Positions 8,615-16,842 of a stretch of 64,000 bases of DNA are shown piece after piece. The notes beneath the pieces are model-generated. The model made no database searches and was not told the origin of the DNA. It saw nothing but the letters and a program-made list of their open reading frames with translations. The translations under genes were made by a program, and so were the position numbers. Location: NCBI GenBank assembly GCA_016791475.1, contig JAEUWI010000016.1, positions 62,001 through 126,000 on the forward strand. The letters are read 5' to 3'. This DNA comes from Candidatus Hydrogenedentota bacterium. GTDB taxonomy: Bacteria; Hydrogenedentota; Hydrogenedentia; Hydrogenedentales; JAEUWI01. Position 1 is the stretch's first letter. The number at the start of each line of letters is the position of its first letter.

Positions 8615-9733
8615 TCAGAGCTGAGCCATACCTTTATTCATGATCTTGTTCGAGATGCGCCGTCCCAGATTCATAAAGGGCTGTTCTACTGTACGGTGGA
8701 GAATTTCCGCTGCAACCAACGTTACGGCCACGCACGTCAGAAAGTACAGCGGACTCTTCCACAGAGGCACAAGGGGGCCAGGTTTGAACGCAAGCTGTAC
8801 CACGTTCTGTGCCAGCACATGGACAAGGTAGAGGCCGTAGGTCCGTAGGCCAAGATAGCTCATTAACTTTGTCTTGAAAAGGGAAGTGCATGGCGTTCTG
8901 CCAGCCACGAGTCCGACGAGAAAGACGCCAACAATGTAGGGGTATGTCATGAAATAGATGTCGTTTTCACCGTAAGTCTGGGCTAGATGTACGCTGACCA
9001 GCAGTACGAACGAAGCTATATGGATCGGTGCGAAAGCCAACCGTGAAATTGCGTTGTAGGAAAGTCGGCACTCCATCAGGACCGCCAGCATGCAGCCAAT
9101 TAGAATACTGGAGTAGTGGCTGAGCTTCAGTGTTTCCACAATTGGGTAGTTCTGAAAAAAGTAGTAGGCCACGACTATCGCGCCAGCAATAGCCAGGCGC
9201 CCGGTCATGCTGCGGTGGAGCAGCGCGAAGCCGAGTAGTGGCCAAATCAAATAGAATTTCTCTTCGATGCCTAACGACCAACTGTGGAAGAATGGGGGGA
9301 AGTCACCGTAAAGCTGCGCCATAACAGGCTCAGCGGCGTATTCATTCATATATACGAGATAATAGGGCAGGGCAATGCCTAATGCTGGCCGACTATCGAT
9401 GCTCTTCTGCATGTCCAGCCCAAAGATGATGACACAGTAAAGGAAAAGGACTAAGAAATAGGCAGGAAAAATACGAAATGTCCGCCGCACATAAAAGGCT
9501 TTTATACTGAGCGTGCCCCTTGCGGCCTCCTCACGTAACGCCAGAGTCGTAATGAGAAATCCACTGAGCACGAAGAACGACGGGACACCGGAAAAGCCAT
9601 TCAGCGCGCGCCAGCCCAGAAAATCGGCATGCCACGTGATGATTAAGAGGCACGACGCCGCCCGAAAGCCATCAAGCGCGGGAAAGTACTTGGCAGACTG
9701 ATATTCCTCGAAGGTAAGGGGAAGATTCTTCAA
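8615..9733 (-). CDS. Acyltransferase 3 family membrane protein (OafA/YrhL-like)
   Basis: 372 residues. The TTG start at 9733 is supported by GGAG six bases upstream. Family marks: FPALDGFRAASCLLIITWHA near the N-terminus with the essential His, RRTFRIFPAY after about residue 95, and SWSLGIEEKFYLIWPLL around residue 150. About ten hydrophobic segments make it an inner-membrane enzyme that O-acylates an exported sugar such as lipopolysaccharide, polysaccharide or a glycolipid. Base composition is visibly more AT-rich than the genes on both sides, which suggests acquisition by transfer. No glycosyltransferase neighbours define its substrate. Confidence 0.85.
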   Translation of the reverse strand: MKNLPLTFEEYQSAKYFPALDGFRAASCLLIITWHADFLGWRALNGFSGVPSFFVLSGFLITTLALREEAARGTLSIKAFYVRRTFRIFPAYFLVLFLYCVIIFGLDMQKSIDSRPALGIALPYYLVYMNEYAAEPVMAQLYGDFPPFFHSWSLGIEEKFYLIWPLLGFALLHRSMTGRLAIAGAIVVAYYFFQNYPIVETLKLSHYSSILIGCMLAVLMECRLSYNAISRLAFAPIHIASFVLLVSVHLAQTYGENDIYFMTYPYIVGVFLVGLVAGRTPCTSLFKTKLMSYLGLRTYGLYLVHVLAQNVVQLAFKPGPLVPLWKSPLYFLTCVAVTLVAAEILHRTVEQPFMNLGRRISNKIMNKGMAQL

Positions 9734-9869
9734 CTTGTTCTCCAGTGCAATTCAGAAAAGTCATTGCGTTGTTCACGAACGGTTTCGAAATGTCTAGAAA
9801 GCCCTGCTATGATGGGACGAAAGTCTGCCGCGAATACAAGCCCACCCACACCGGGGTATCGCATCTGAT

Positions 9870-11840
9870 TCACGCCAGTCCCATCGATTCCGCGAGCAGC
9901 TCCGCCACATCTTTCACCGCAACTTCCGGGTGGCCTTCGGCCTTTACGCCATCGGTGATCATGGTCATGCAGAAGGGGCAGGCGGTGGCCACGGTGCCCG
10001 CGCCGGTCTTGATGGCCTCGCCGGCGCGCTCGGTGTTGATGGCCTTGCCGATGGTCTCTTCCATCCACATGCGACCGCCGCCCGCGCCGCAGCAGAAACC
10101 GTGCTCGCGGCTTCGGGGCATCTCCACCGGCGTGGCCTGGTTGGCCGCCGCCACGAGGGCGCGGGGCGCGTCCATCACATCGTTGTAGCGCGCCAGGTAG
10201 CACGAATCGTGGTAGGTGGCCACCGCCGCGTTCACCGCCGGGGCTTTGGGCTTCAGTTTGCCGGCCTTCACCAGGTCCGCCAGCAGCTCCGTGTGGTGGA
10301 GCACTTCAAAGTCGCCGCCCAACTGGGGGAATTCGCTCTTGATGCTGTTGAAGCAGTGGGGGCACGCCGTGACGACTTTTTTCACGCCATAGCCCTTCAT
10401 CGTCTCCACATTCTGCATGGCCAGTTGCTGGGCCAGCATTTCATTGCCGATGCGCTTTGCACTGTCGCCTGTGCAGCTCTCCTCCTCGCCCAGGATGCCG
10501 AATTTAACCTCCGCCGCCTGCATGAGCTTCGCGAAGGCCACCGTCACCTTCTGGTAGCGCTGGTCATAGGAGCCCGCACAGCCCACGAAGAAGAGGTACT
10601 CCACATCCGCGTCTTCCGCCAGCGTCTTCACGCCCAGGCCCTCGGCCCACTTGCCCCGCTCGCTCTGGGGCAGGCCCCAGGGGTTGGACTGGGTCTCCAC
10701 GTTGCGCATGGCGCCCTGGGCCGTCTCGGGGAAGTCGCCCTCCATGAGCACGCGGCCCTGGCGGATACCCAGGAGCTTGCTCATGGGCTGGATTTCCACG
10801 GGGCAGGCCTCTTCGCAGGCGAAGCAGGAGGTGCAGGACCAGAGCACGTCTTCGGTGATCACATCCCCATAGAGGGCCTGCTTCGGTTCCGCCGCCGGAT
10901 CGTTCAACAGCGCCGGGCCCTCGCGGAAGAGGTGGGCCTTCAGATCGAGCACCACCTTCTTGGGGCTCAGGGGCTTGCCCGTGTTGTAGGCGGGGCAGGC
11001 CTCCTGGCAGCGCCCACACTCGGTACACGCCGTCAGGTCGAGCAGTTCCTTCGCCGTGAAATCCCTGATTGTGGTGATGCCGAATTTTTCGGCGTTCTCA
11101 TCTTCCAGGTTCAGGTTGGGGATGCGCCCCTTCACCCGCTCCTCGCGGAAGAAGAGGTTCGGCAGCGCGGTGATGATGTGGAGATGTTTGGAGTAGGGGA
11201 TGTACGCCAGAAAGCCCAGCACCACCAGATTGTGGAGCCAGTGAAAGGTTGCGTAGGTGAGGGGGTAGGCTTCCATGCCCAAAGGGCCGTCACCGAGGAC
11301 GGCGGCGCGCAGCATCCCCGTGATGGGCATGAACCCGGGGCGCGGCTGGATGACCTGAAGCACGTAAAACGCGACAATGAGCACCGTGATCAGGCCGAGG
11401 ATAATGAGCGCGTCGATGGTGTGGGAGGTGGGTCCCTCCAGGCGCTTCGGCTTCACCACCAGCCGCCGCCAGGCGGCGACGCCAATGGCGATCAACACCA
11501 GGAGCCCGAAAAAGTCCTGGCAGGTGTTCATGATCCAGTAGATGGGGCCGAGAAAGGCGAAGCTGAAGTTGTGGAAAAGTCCGCTGATGAGTCCCTCGAT
11601 GGTGCCGAAGGTGAGCACAAAAAAGCCCCAGAAAATAAAGGCGTGGCCCAGGCCCGCCGGGGTGCGCAGCACGAGCTTTTGCCCGAAGCCTTTCGATAGG
11701 AGATCGGCGACGCGGCGGGGGAGGGCATCCAGCCCCAGCGTTCCCTGTCCCAGATTCACCCAGCGATAGACCCGCCAGAGTCGGTGGGCAAAGACCGCGT
11801 GGGCGGCGACAATCAACACGAGGAGGATAAGGGCGCTCAT
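9870..11840 (-). CDS. Membrane Fe-S oxidoreductase of the EtfAB:quinone reductase type (EMO-like, DUF224/CCG)
   Basis: 656 residues. The first ~230 residues hold several hydrophobic segments with scattered His, like a heme-b NarI-type domain. Then come two ferredoxin clusters, CTECGRCQEACP and CTSCFACEEACP (residues ~270-360), and two CCG-type cysteine motifs, ACPHCFNSIK and GFCCGAGGGRMW. Proteins of this architecture encoded beside etfBA are proposed to take electrons from EtfAB and pass them to menaquinone. It lies 120 bases downstream of etfA on the same strand, separated by an inverted array of 9-bp repeats. The assignment depends on domain order and context. Confidence 0.8.
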   Translation of the reverse strand: MSALILLVLIVAAHAVFAHRLWRVYRWVNLGQGTLGLDALPRRVADLLSKGFGQKLVLRTPAGLGHAFIFWGFFVLTFGTIEGLISGLFHNFSFAFLGPIYWIMNTCQDFFGLLVLIAIGVAAWRRLVVKPKRLEGPTSHTIDALIILGLITVLIVAFYVLQVIQPRPGFMPITGMLRAAVLGDGPLGMEAYPLTYATFHWLHNLVVLGFLAYIPYSKHLHIITALPNLFFREERVKGRIPNLNLEDENAEKFGITTIRDFTAKELLDLTACTECGRCQEACPAYNTGKPLSPKKVVLDLKAHLFREGPALLNDPAAEPKQALYGDVITEDVLWSCTSCFACEEACPVEIQPMSKLLGIRQGRVLMEGDFPETAQGAMRNVETQSNPWGLPQSERGKWAEGLGVKTLAEDADVEYLFFVGCAGSYDQRYQKVTVAFAKLMQAAEVKFGILGEEESCTGDSAKRIGNEMLAQQLAMQNVETMKGYGVKKVVTACPHCFNSIKSEFPQLGGDFEVLHHTELLADLVKAGKLKPKAPAVNAAVATYHDSCYLARYNDVMDAPRALVAAANQATPVEMPRSREHGFCCGAGGGRMWMEETIGKAINTERAGEAIKTGAGTVATACPFCMTMITDGVKAEGHPEVAVKDVAELLAESMGLA

Positions 11841-11895
11841 GGGGTCCGGCGAGTCCTTGTTCGGTAGACAGTATTCTGTTGAGCAGATAGCAAAA

Positions 11896-11952
11896 GACCG
11901 ATAAGACGGATAGGACCGATTGGCACCATCCGTCCTATCGGTCCTATCCGTC
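11896..11952. repeat. Inverted array of 9-bp GAC(C/G)GATAR units
   Basis: Forward units GACCGATAA, GACGGATAG and GACCGATTG occupy 11896-11922. Three units in reverse orientation, GACGGATAG, GACCGATAG and GACGGATGG read on the minus strand, occupy 11926-11952. The halves include a perfect 16-bp inverted repeat (11905-11920 with 11937-11952). It sits in the only sizeable gap between etfA and the Fe-S gene. Related 9-bp arrays are at 26248-26281 and 63012-63047. Confidence 0.75.
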
Positions 11953-11960
11953 GAATGAAA

Positions 11961-12923
11961 TTATCCCCGCGCCTTCTGAACGGCTTCGGTCAGCAGCGGG
12001 CAGATTTCGAACAGATCCCCGACGATACCGTAGTCGCAGATCTTGAAAATATTCGCCTGAGGGTCTTTGTTGATGGCGACGATGACCTTGGAGGTCCGCA
12101 TCCCGGCCATATGTTGGATAGCGCCGGAGATGCCGCAGGCCACGTAGACATCCGGGCTCACGACCTTGCCGGTCTGGCCGACCTGGTGGCTGTGATGGAT
12201 CCAGCCCGCGTCCACCACGGCGCGGCTTGCGCCGAAGGCGGCGCCCATCGCCTTGGCGAGGTTCTCCACGACCGGCAGGTGCTCAGGGCCGCCCACGCCG
12301 CGCCCGGCGGAAACCACGATCTTCGCTTCGGTCAGTTCCACCACGCCCGTGGCCGCTTCCGCCGCCGCCTGGATCACCGTGCGGAGGGAGAGTGCGGGCA
12401 TATCCCGGTGAATGACTTCGGGGGTATCCGCGCCGGATTTTTCCACGGTCACGGTATTGGGTCGCAGAGAGACCATGGCGGGCGATTCGTCGACGGCGAC
12501 TTCCGAGAGGACCTTGCCCCCGTAGACCGGCTTCGTGGCCTTCAGACCGCCATCCCAGCGGCAACCGGTGGCGTCCTGCACGAGTTCAACGCCGAGGCGC
12601 GCAGCGACGGACGCGCAAAGTTCCTTGCCCAGCGCGGTGGCCGAGCCGATGATGACCTTGGCGCCGAGTTCGCGGGCGAGATCGCGCACGATGGGTACAT
12701 AGGCGTCGTTGGAATAGTGAGTCAGTTGGGCGTTTTCGTAGGCATAGAGTGTCTTAATGCCGAATCCCGCGAGTGCGGCGGCCTGATCCGCGATGGACTG
12801 GCCGATGTACACGGCGTTGAGGGGCAGGCCGGCGGCGTTGGCCACGGCGGAGGCCGCGGAGGCCGCTTCAAATGCGCAGGGCTTCAGTTCACCCCGTTGT
12901 TCAAGAAGTACCAGTACGCTCAT
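11961..12923 (-). CDS. etfA: Electron transfer flavoprotein subunit alpha
   Basis: 320 residues from the ATG at 12923; an in-frame TTG two codons earlier is less likely. The C-terminal FAD domain is clear: GRGVGGPEHLPV, the ATP/FAD-loop segment SRAVVDAGW, GQTGKVVSPDVYVACGISGA and the closing INKDPQANIFKICDYGIVGD. EtfA pairs with EtfB to shuttle electrons from acyl-CoA dehydrogenases. The start is two bases past the etfB stop, so the pair is co-translated. The product should hand electrons to the Fe-S protein encoded next. Confidence 0.95.
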   Translation of the reverse strand: MSVLVLLEQRGELKPCAFEAASAASAVANAAGLPLNAVYIGQSIADQAAALAGFGIKTLYAYENAQLTHYSNDAYVPIVRDLARELGAKVIIGSATALGKELCASVAARLGVELVQDATGCRWDGGLKATKPVYGGKVLSEVAVDESPAMVSLRPNTVTVEKSGADTPEVIHRDMPALSLRTVIQAAAEAATGVVELTEAKIVVSAGRGVGGPEHLPVVENLAKAMGAAFGASRAVVDAGWIHHSHQVGQTGKVVSPDVYVACGISGAIQHMAGMRTSKVIVAINKDPQANIFKICDYGIVGDLFEICPLLTEAVQKARG

Positions 12924-12925
12924 GA

Positions 12926-13702
12926 TCAAAACGCCTTTTCATCTTCTTTGAGGATCCGCACCAGCTCGGCCACCTGGACCGCCGCGTCACCATCGATCAG
13001 TCTGGCCAGCCGCTCCTGGCGGGGCAGGGCCATCGATTCCACCGTCACGCGGTTCGAGAGCGTTGCGGTGGAAAGGCCCAGGCTTTCCAGCGTCTTCTCA
13101 TCCACCGGCTTCTTCTTGGCCTTCATGATGTTGGGCAGTTTCGGATACTCGGGCTTGTTGAGGCCCTTCTGTGCGGTGAATATGGCCGGCAGCGGGATGG
13201 ACAGAGTCAAGTTGCCGCCTTCCACTTCGCGCTCCACGATTGCATTGCCGCCGTCGAGGGAGAAGCGGGTGATGACCGAAGCATGGGGCCATTCCAGCAA
13301 CTCGGCAACGCGCTCCGCGACTTGGGAGCCGTCGTCGTCCGCAGCCTGCTTGCCCGCGAACACGAGATCGGGGGCCTCGTCGGAAATGACCTTGGCCAGC
13401 GCCTCCGCCACGCCCCGCGCGCCCAGCGCCTCGATGCCCGGCCCCGTAACAAAGACGGCCCGGTCCGCGCCCATGGCCAGGGCGGGCAGCAGAATTTCCT
13501 TCGCGCCCTCATCGCCCAGCGTGATCACCACAACCTCGCAGTCCGAGGCGGTTTTGATATTCACCGCTTCCTGCACCGCGTGCTCGTCATAGGGGCTCAT
13601 GATGTACTTCAGGCGATCCGTGGATACACCCGTCCCCGTGGCGTTCACTTCAAACGCCGAGGCCGTGTCCGGCACGCGCTTCACCAACACTACAATCTTC
13701 AT
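12926..13702 (-). CDS. etfB: Electron transfer flavoprotein subunit beta
   Basis: 258 residues starting MKIVVLVKRVPDTAS, the standard EtfB opening. It has DEHAVQEAV near residue 40, LVFAGKQAADDDGSQV around residue 115 (EtfB-type nucleotide-binding stretch) and NIMKAKKKPV near residue 195. EtfB binds AMP (or a second flavin in bifurcating types). It is the second gene of a minus-strand run MaoC-etfB-etfA-Fe-S reductase. Whether this Etf is bifurcating or simple cannot be settled by eye; the EMO-type partner favours a non-bifurcating, quinone-linked role. Confidence 0.95.
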   Translation of the reverse strand: MKIVVLVKRVPDTASAFEVNATGTGVSTDRLKYIMSPYDEHAVQEAVNIKTASDCEVVVITLGDEGAKEILLPALAMGADRAVFVTGPGIEALGARGVAEALAKVISDEAPDLVFAGKQAADDDGSQVAERVAELLEWPHASVITRFSLDGGNAIVEREVEGGNLTLSIPLPAIFTAQKGLNKPEYPKLPNIMKAKKKPVDEKTLESLGLSTATLSNRVTVESMALPRQERLARLIDGDAAVQVAELVRILKEDEKAF

Positions 13703-13715
13703 GGACTCTCCCTGC

Positions 13716-13750
13716 GGGCGCGCATCCCTGCGGATGAATCGCGCGCGCCC
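13716..13750 (-). other. Hairpin between the MaoC gene and etfB
   Basis: GGGCGCGC (13716-13723) pairs with GCGCGCCC (13743-13750), with a small inner ATCC/GGAT stem. It lies in the 97-base gap upstream of etfB. There is no T-run, so it could be an mRNA-processing or attenuating structure rather than a terminator. Confidence 0.35.
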
Positions 13751-13799
13751 TCTGCATTCTCCCAGGCGGACTTGCTGCCTGTCCGCGCCAAAACTCAGC

Positions 13800-14318
13800 T
13801 CAACCTTCGGCGGGCTTATCTTCCCGGCGCATGTACATCACCTTCCACTCCCCCTCCTGACACACCTTTCCCCGCTGGTTCTTCACCTGAATATCGAAAA
13901 TGATGATGCCCATGTCCGGTTTGTGCGTCGTTCTCTTGGTCTTGACTGTCTGAATGACACAGATGGTATCGCCGATGAAAATAGGGCGCTTGAAATCCCA
14001 GGAAAGACCCAGCCAGGCCACCAGCATGTGCTGCTGAGCCCCCGGGTTACGCGTGACAAGTCCCGAACTCACGGAAAGCCCCAGCATCCCGTGGGCTATC
14101 CGCTGGCCAAAGTGCATGCTCGCGGCAAACTGCTCGTCCGTATGAATGCGGTTAAAGTCCCCGGAGATCCCCGCGAAATTAACAATATCCGTTTCGGTAA
14201 TCGTTCTGCCCGGCGTCGTCGCGCTGTCGCCTTCGTTCAAATCTTCAAAATATATGCCGTTTCCGTATTCCACAACCCACTCCTCTCGCGCCGGGCGATT
14301 AAACGGGAAGTTTACCAC
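13800..14318 (-). CDS. MaoC-like hotdog dehydratase ((R)-enoyl-CoA hydratase family)
   Basis: 172 residues. Hotdog-fold MaoC signature: TETDIVNFAGISGDFNRIHTDEQFA contains the catalytic Asp and His (GDFN-IH), followed by FGQRIAHGMLGLSVSSGL. The C-terminus carries FKRPIFIGDTICV. It hydrates or dehydrates enoyl-CoA in the cytoplasm. The GTG start at 14318 has GGGAG upstream. It heads the etfBA electron-transfer cluster, which fits a role in acyl-CoA oxidation or hydroxyacyl-CoA metabolism. Confidence 0.85.
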   Translation of the reverse strand: MVNFPFNRPAREEWVVEYGNGIYFEDLNEGDSATTPGRTITETDIVNFAGISGDFNRIHTDEQFAASMHFGQRIAHGMLGLSVSSGLVTRNPGAQQHMLVAWLGLSWDFKRPIFIGDTICVIQTVKTKRTTHKPDMGIIIFDIQVKNQRGKVCQEGEWKVMYMRREDKPAEG

Positions 14319-14550
14319 CGTACTCCCGTCGGTTCAAACGGCGGGGCCTTCCCAACAGGCCCCGGACGCGTCGTCATCGGGCGCTCCAGCGTTCGGGCGG
14401 CATGATCTATCGCCCGTCTTTCAGGTGGTTGCGCGATGTCCTCCATGAAATGGAGCCCGGCAGGTGCGGGTTCAAATTGGGATCCGGCGGGGTGCGGAGT
14501 GCTACACTTCCCCCGGGGGACCAGTTCCAAACCTATCAGGGGATCGATGT

Positions 14551-15900
14551 ATGAGTCATGTCGCTGTAGACGGGGGACGGCTGCTGATTGGCGAGCGGCT
14601 GATCGAGGAAGGAATGATCACCCCCGAGCAATTGGAAGAAGCGCTTCAGCAGCAGAAGCGCTCGGGGACCAAGATAGTAGCGACCCTCATCGCGCTGGGT
14701 CACCTGACACAGGCAGATTTCCTGAAGTTTCTCGCGCGCCAGCCCGGTATCGCCAGCATCCACCTTTCGGGCTACAGTATCCCCGCGCCCGTGCTCCAAC
14801 TGGTTCCCGCCGAGTTCGCGCGAAAGCATGAGGTAGTCCCCATGGATACCATGGGCTCCGTGCTTACGGTGGGCATGGCGTTTCCCCTTGATGCTTCCGT
14901 GATTCGAGATTTGGAGGCCCTCACCAAACTGCGGGTGAAGGCGCTCCTCGTCGTTCCCGAAGCCATTCAGGTCGCCCTCGACAAATACTACCCGGCCCCG
15001 GGGGTTCATTCCTCGGGCACCAAAGACTGGTCCGTGACCGCGTCCGTGCCTTCAACTTCGACCCTCCGAGAGGTTGCGGCCTCCCTCACGATCGACGGCG
15101 TCATGGCGCTGGTGCGGGGCGTTTCATCCCTGCCCGCCATGCCGGAAACGGTACAGCGCGTTCAGGAGGCTGTGGCGAATCCCGACCTGGGCGCAAGCGA
15201 CGTGGCGGAAATCCTGAAGCGCGATCCCGGGCTTTCCGCAAAGATAATCAGCCTGGCCAATGCGCCCGTCCACGGAATCCGGCACCGGATCGACTCGATC
15301 GAAGCGGCCACCGCCATGCTCGGTCTGCGGGAAGTCTACACCGTGGCCGTGGCCGCCGCCGTTGTGGACCGATTGGCGTCGGCTCCAAATTTCGACTACC
15401 GCGCCCACTGGCGACGCTCGGGGCTCTGCGGTTCCCTCGCCAAAATACTGGCCCGCGCGAGTGGGATAAACTTCGGTTCCGGGGTGTACGCCGCCGGACT
15501 GCTCCACGATATCGGGCGCGCCGTCTTCGCGGAAGTGACGCCCGTGCCCTATGGCGCGCTCCAGCATCAGGTGCCCGACGAGGTCCTCGTTGAGGCGGAG
15601 CAAAACGCTTTCGGCATTTCGCACCCGGAAGTGGGCTACATCGTCGCCGAAAACTGGGCCCTGCCCGCGCCCATCGGCGCGTGCATCCGCTTTCACCATC
15701 AGCCGGAGCGGGCCCGGGATTTCCCCGATCTCGTGCGCCTCGTCGCTCTGGCCTCGCAATTGGCCGATCACCTGGAAATGCCCGAACTCGTGCCTCTGTC
15801 GCGCTGCACCGATTCAGCCCGCACTTTTGGTATGGAAGAGCACCAGCTTACCGGTATACTGGACGTAGCCCGCGCATTGCGCGATTCGGAGGCGGTGTAA
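14551..15900 (+). CDS. MshEN domain-HDOD domain signalling protein
   Basis: 449 residues from the ATG at 14551, which has AGGGGA seven bases upstream. Residues ~10-140 match the GspE/MshE N-terminal (MshEN) domain: LLIGERLIEEGMITPEQLEEAL, then a second half. MshEN domains of this pattern bind cyclic-di-GMP in characterised proteins. Residues ~190-400 form an HDOD domain: GVSSLPAMPETVQRV, ILKRDPGLSAKIISLAN and HDIGRAVFAE. HDOD proteins are usually non-enzymatic regulators of motility, secretion or stress. It is followed 35 bases later by an SDR gene and transcribed away from the MaoC gene. The ligand is inferred from family knowledge only. Confidence 0.8.
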   Translation: MSHVAVDGGRLLIGERLIEEGMITPEQLEEALQQQKRSGTKIVATLIALGHLTQADFLKFLARQPGIASIHLSGYSIPAPVLQLVPAEFARKHEVVPMDTMGSVLTVGMAFPLDASVIRDLEALTKLRVKALLVVPEAIQVALDKYYPAPGVHSSGTKDWSVTASVPSTSTLREVAASLTIDGVMALVRGVSSLPAMPETVQRVQEAVANPDLGASDVAEILKRDPGLSAKIISLANAPVHGIRHRIDSIEAATAMLGLREVYTVAVAAAVVDRLASAPNFDYRAHWRRSGLCGSLAKILARASGINFGSGVYAAGLLHDIGRAVFAEVTPVPYGALQHQVPDEVLVEAEQNAFGISHPEVGYIVAENWALPAPIGACIRFHHQPERARDFPDLVRLVALASQLADHLEMPELVPLSRCTDSARTFGMEEHQLTGILDVARALRDSEAV

Positions 15901-15935
15901 CCTCGTTTAACTGTCCATCCCCCTGGAGATTTCCC

Positions 15936-16706
15936 ATGAGCCAGCCGACAAAAGCAGCCATCATCACCGGCGCCAGCCGCGGGGTGGGCCGCGCGACCGC
16001 CATCGCACTGGCCCGGCAGGGGTATGCCGTTGCCGTGAATTACAGCGCCTCGAAGGATGAAGCGGAAAACGTCGTCCAGCAGATCGAGGGCTACGGAGGC
16101 GCCGCCATTGCGGTTCAGGCCAACGTCTCCGAGAATACCGCCTGCAAAGCGCTCGTCGCCCAGACCATCGAGGCCTTCGGTCGGATCGACGTGCTGGTGA
16201 ACAATGCCGGCGTCACCAGCTTCATCCCCCATAACGCGCTGGATCAGGTGCGCGACGAAGACTGGGATCGTATCCTGGGCGTCAACCTCATTGGCCCCTT
16301 CCAGATGGTTCGCGCCGCGATGCCGGCGCTGTCGGCAAGCGGCAACGGCGCCATCGTCAATGTCGCCAGTATCGCGGGCCTGTCCGCTCTCGGGAGTTCC
16401 ATACCCTACTGCGCTTCCAAGGCCGCCCTGCTCAATATGACCGTGGCCCTCGCGCGCGTGTGCGCACCCAAGGTGCGGGTCAACGCGGTCGCGCCCGGCT
16501 TCATCGAAGGGGAATGGCTCAAGCAGGGCCTGGGCCCGGCCTACGAAATGGTGAAGAAGCAGTGCCAGGACCGCGCGCCCCTGCACAAAGTCTGCACGCC
16601 GGAGGACGTGGCGGGCGCGATCCTCTCGCTTGTGACCGGAAGCCCCATGATCACGGGCCAGACGGTGGTTGTGGACGGCGGCATGCTGATTGGCTCCGTG
16701 CCCTGA
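15936..16706 (+). CDS. Short-chain dehydrogenase/reductase (FabG-like)
   Basis: 256 residues. NAD(P) loop TGASRGVG (residues 11-18), NNAG near residue 90, and the catalytic triad Ser145 (VASIAG), Tyr158 and Lys162 (YCASK). The end GQTVVVDGG is typical of 3-oxoacyl-ACP reductase-like SDRs. The start has GGAG nine bases upstream; longer in-frame starts overlap the HDOD gene and are not supported. It could be a FabG paralogue or a sugar/alcohol dehydrogenase; no pathway neighbours decide. A strong hairpin with a T-run ends the transcript at 16777-16801. Confidence 0.85.
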   Translation: MSQPTKAAIITGASRGVGRATAIALARQGYAVAVNYSASKDEAENVVQQIEGYGGAAIAVQANVSENTACKALVAQTIEAFGRIDVLVNNAGVTSFIPHNALDQVRDEDWDRILGVNLIGPFQMVRAAMPALSASGNGAIVNVASIAGLSALGSSIPYCASKAALLNMTVALARVCAPKVRVNAVAPGFIEGEWLKQGLGPAYEMVKKQCQDRAPLHKVCTPEDVAGAILSLVTGSPMITGQTVVVDGGMLIGSVP

Positions 16707-16776
16707 ATCGGCGGTTCCGTCTCATTTTGGGAATTGAAATCTGATATTTTCCATATTTGCGGTCTTCCCCCTGGGT

Positions 16777-16801
16777 GTGCGACGATAGTTGTCGCACTTT
16801 T
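16777..16801 (+). terminator. Intrinsic terminator after the SDR gene
   Basis: Perfect 7-bp stem GTGCGAC / GTCGCAC with loop GATAGTT, followed directly by TTTT. It is 70 bases downstream of the SDR stop and upstream of the next ribosome site. Confidence 0.75.
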
Positions 16802-16842
16802 CACTGTTTCACCCTCATTGCAAAACCCAAGGAAGCCCCTCT

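Noticed and set aside
9930-11699. Long plus-strand open frame (589 codons) opposite the Fe-S reductase
   Set aside because: It mirrors a gene with clear Fe-S motifs on the other strand; its His/Gly/Ala/Arg-rich product shows no domain, which is typical of antisense frames in GC-rich DNA.
11955-13592. Plus-strand open frame (545 codons) across etfA and etfB
   Set aside because: Antisense shadow of two certain genes with no ribosome site or recognisable sequence.
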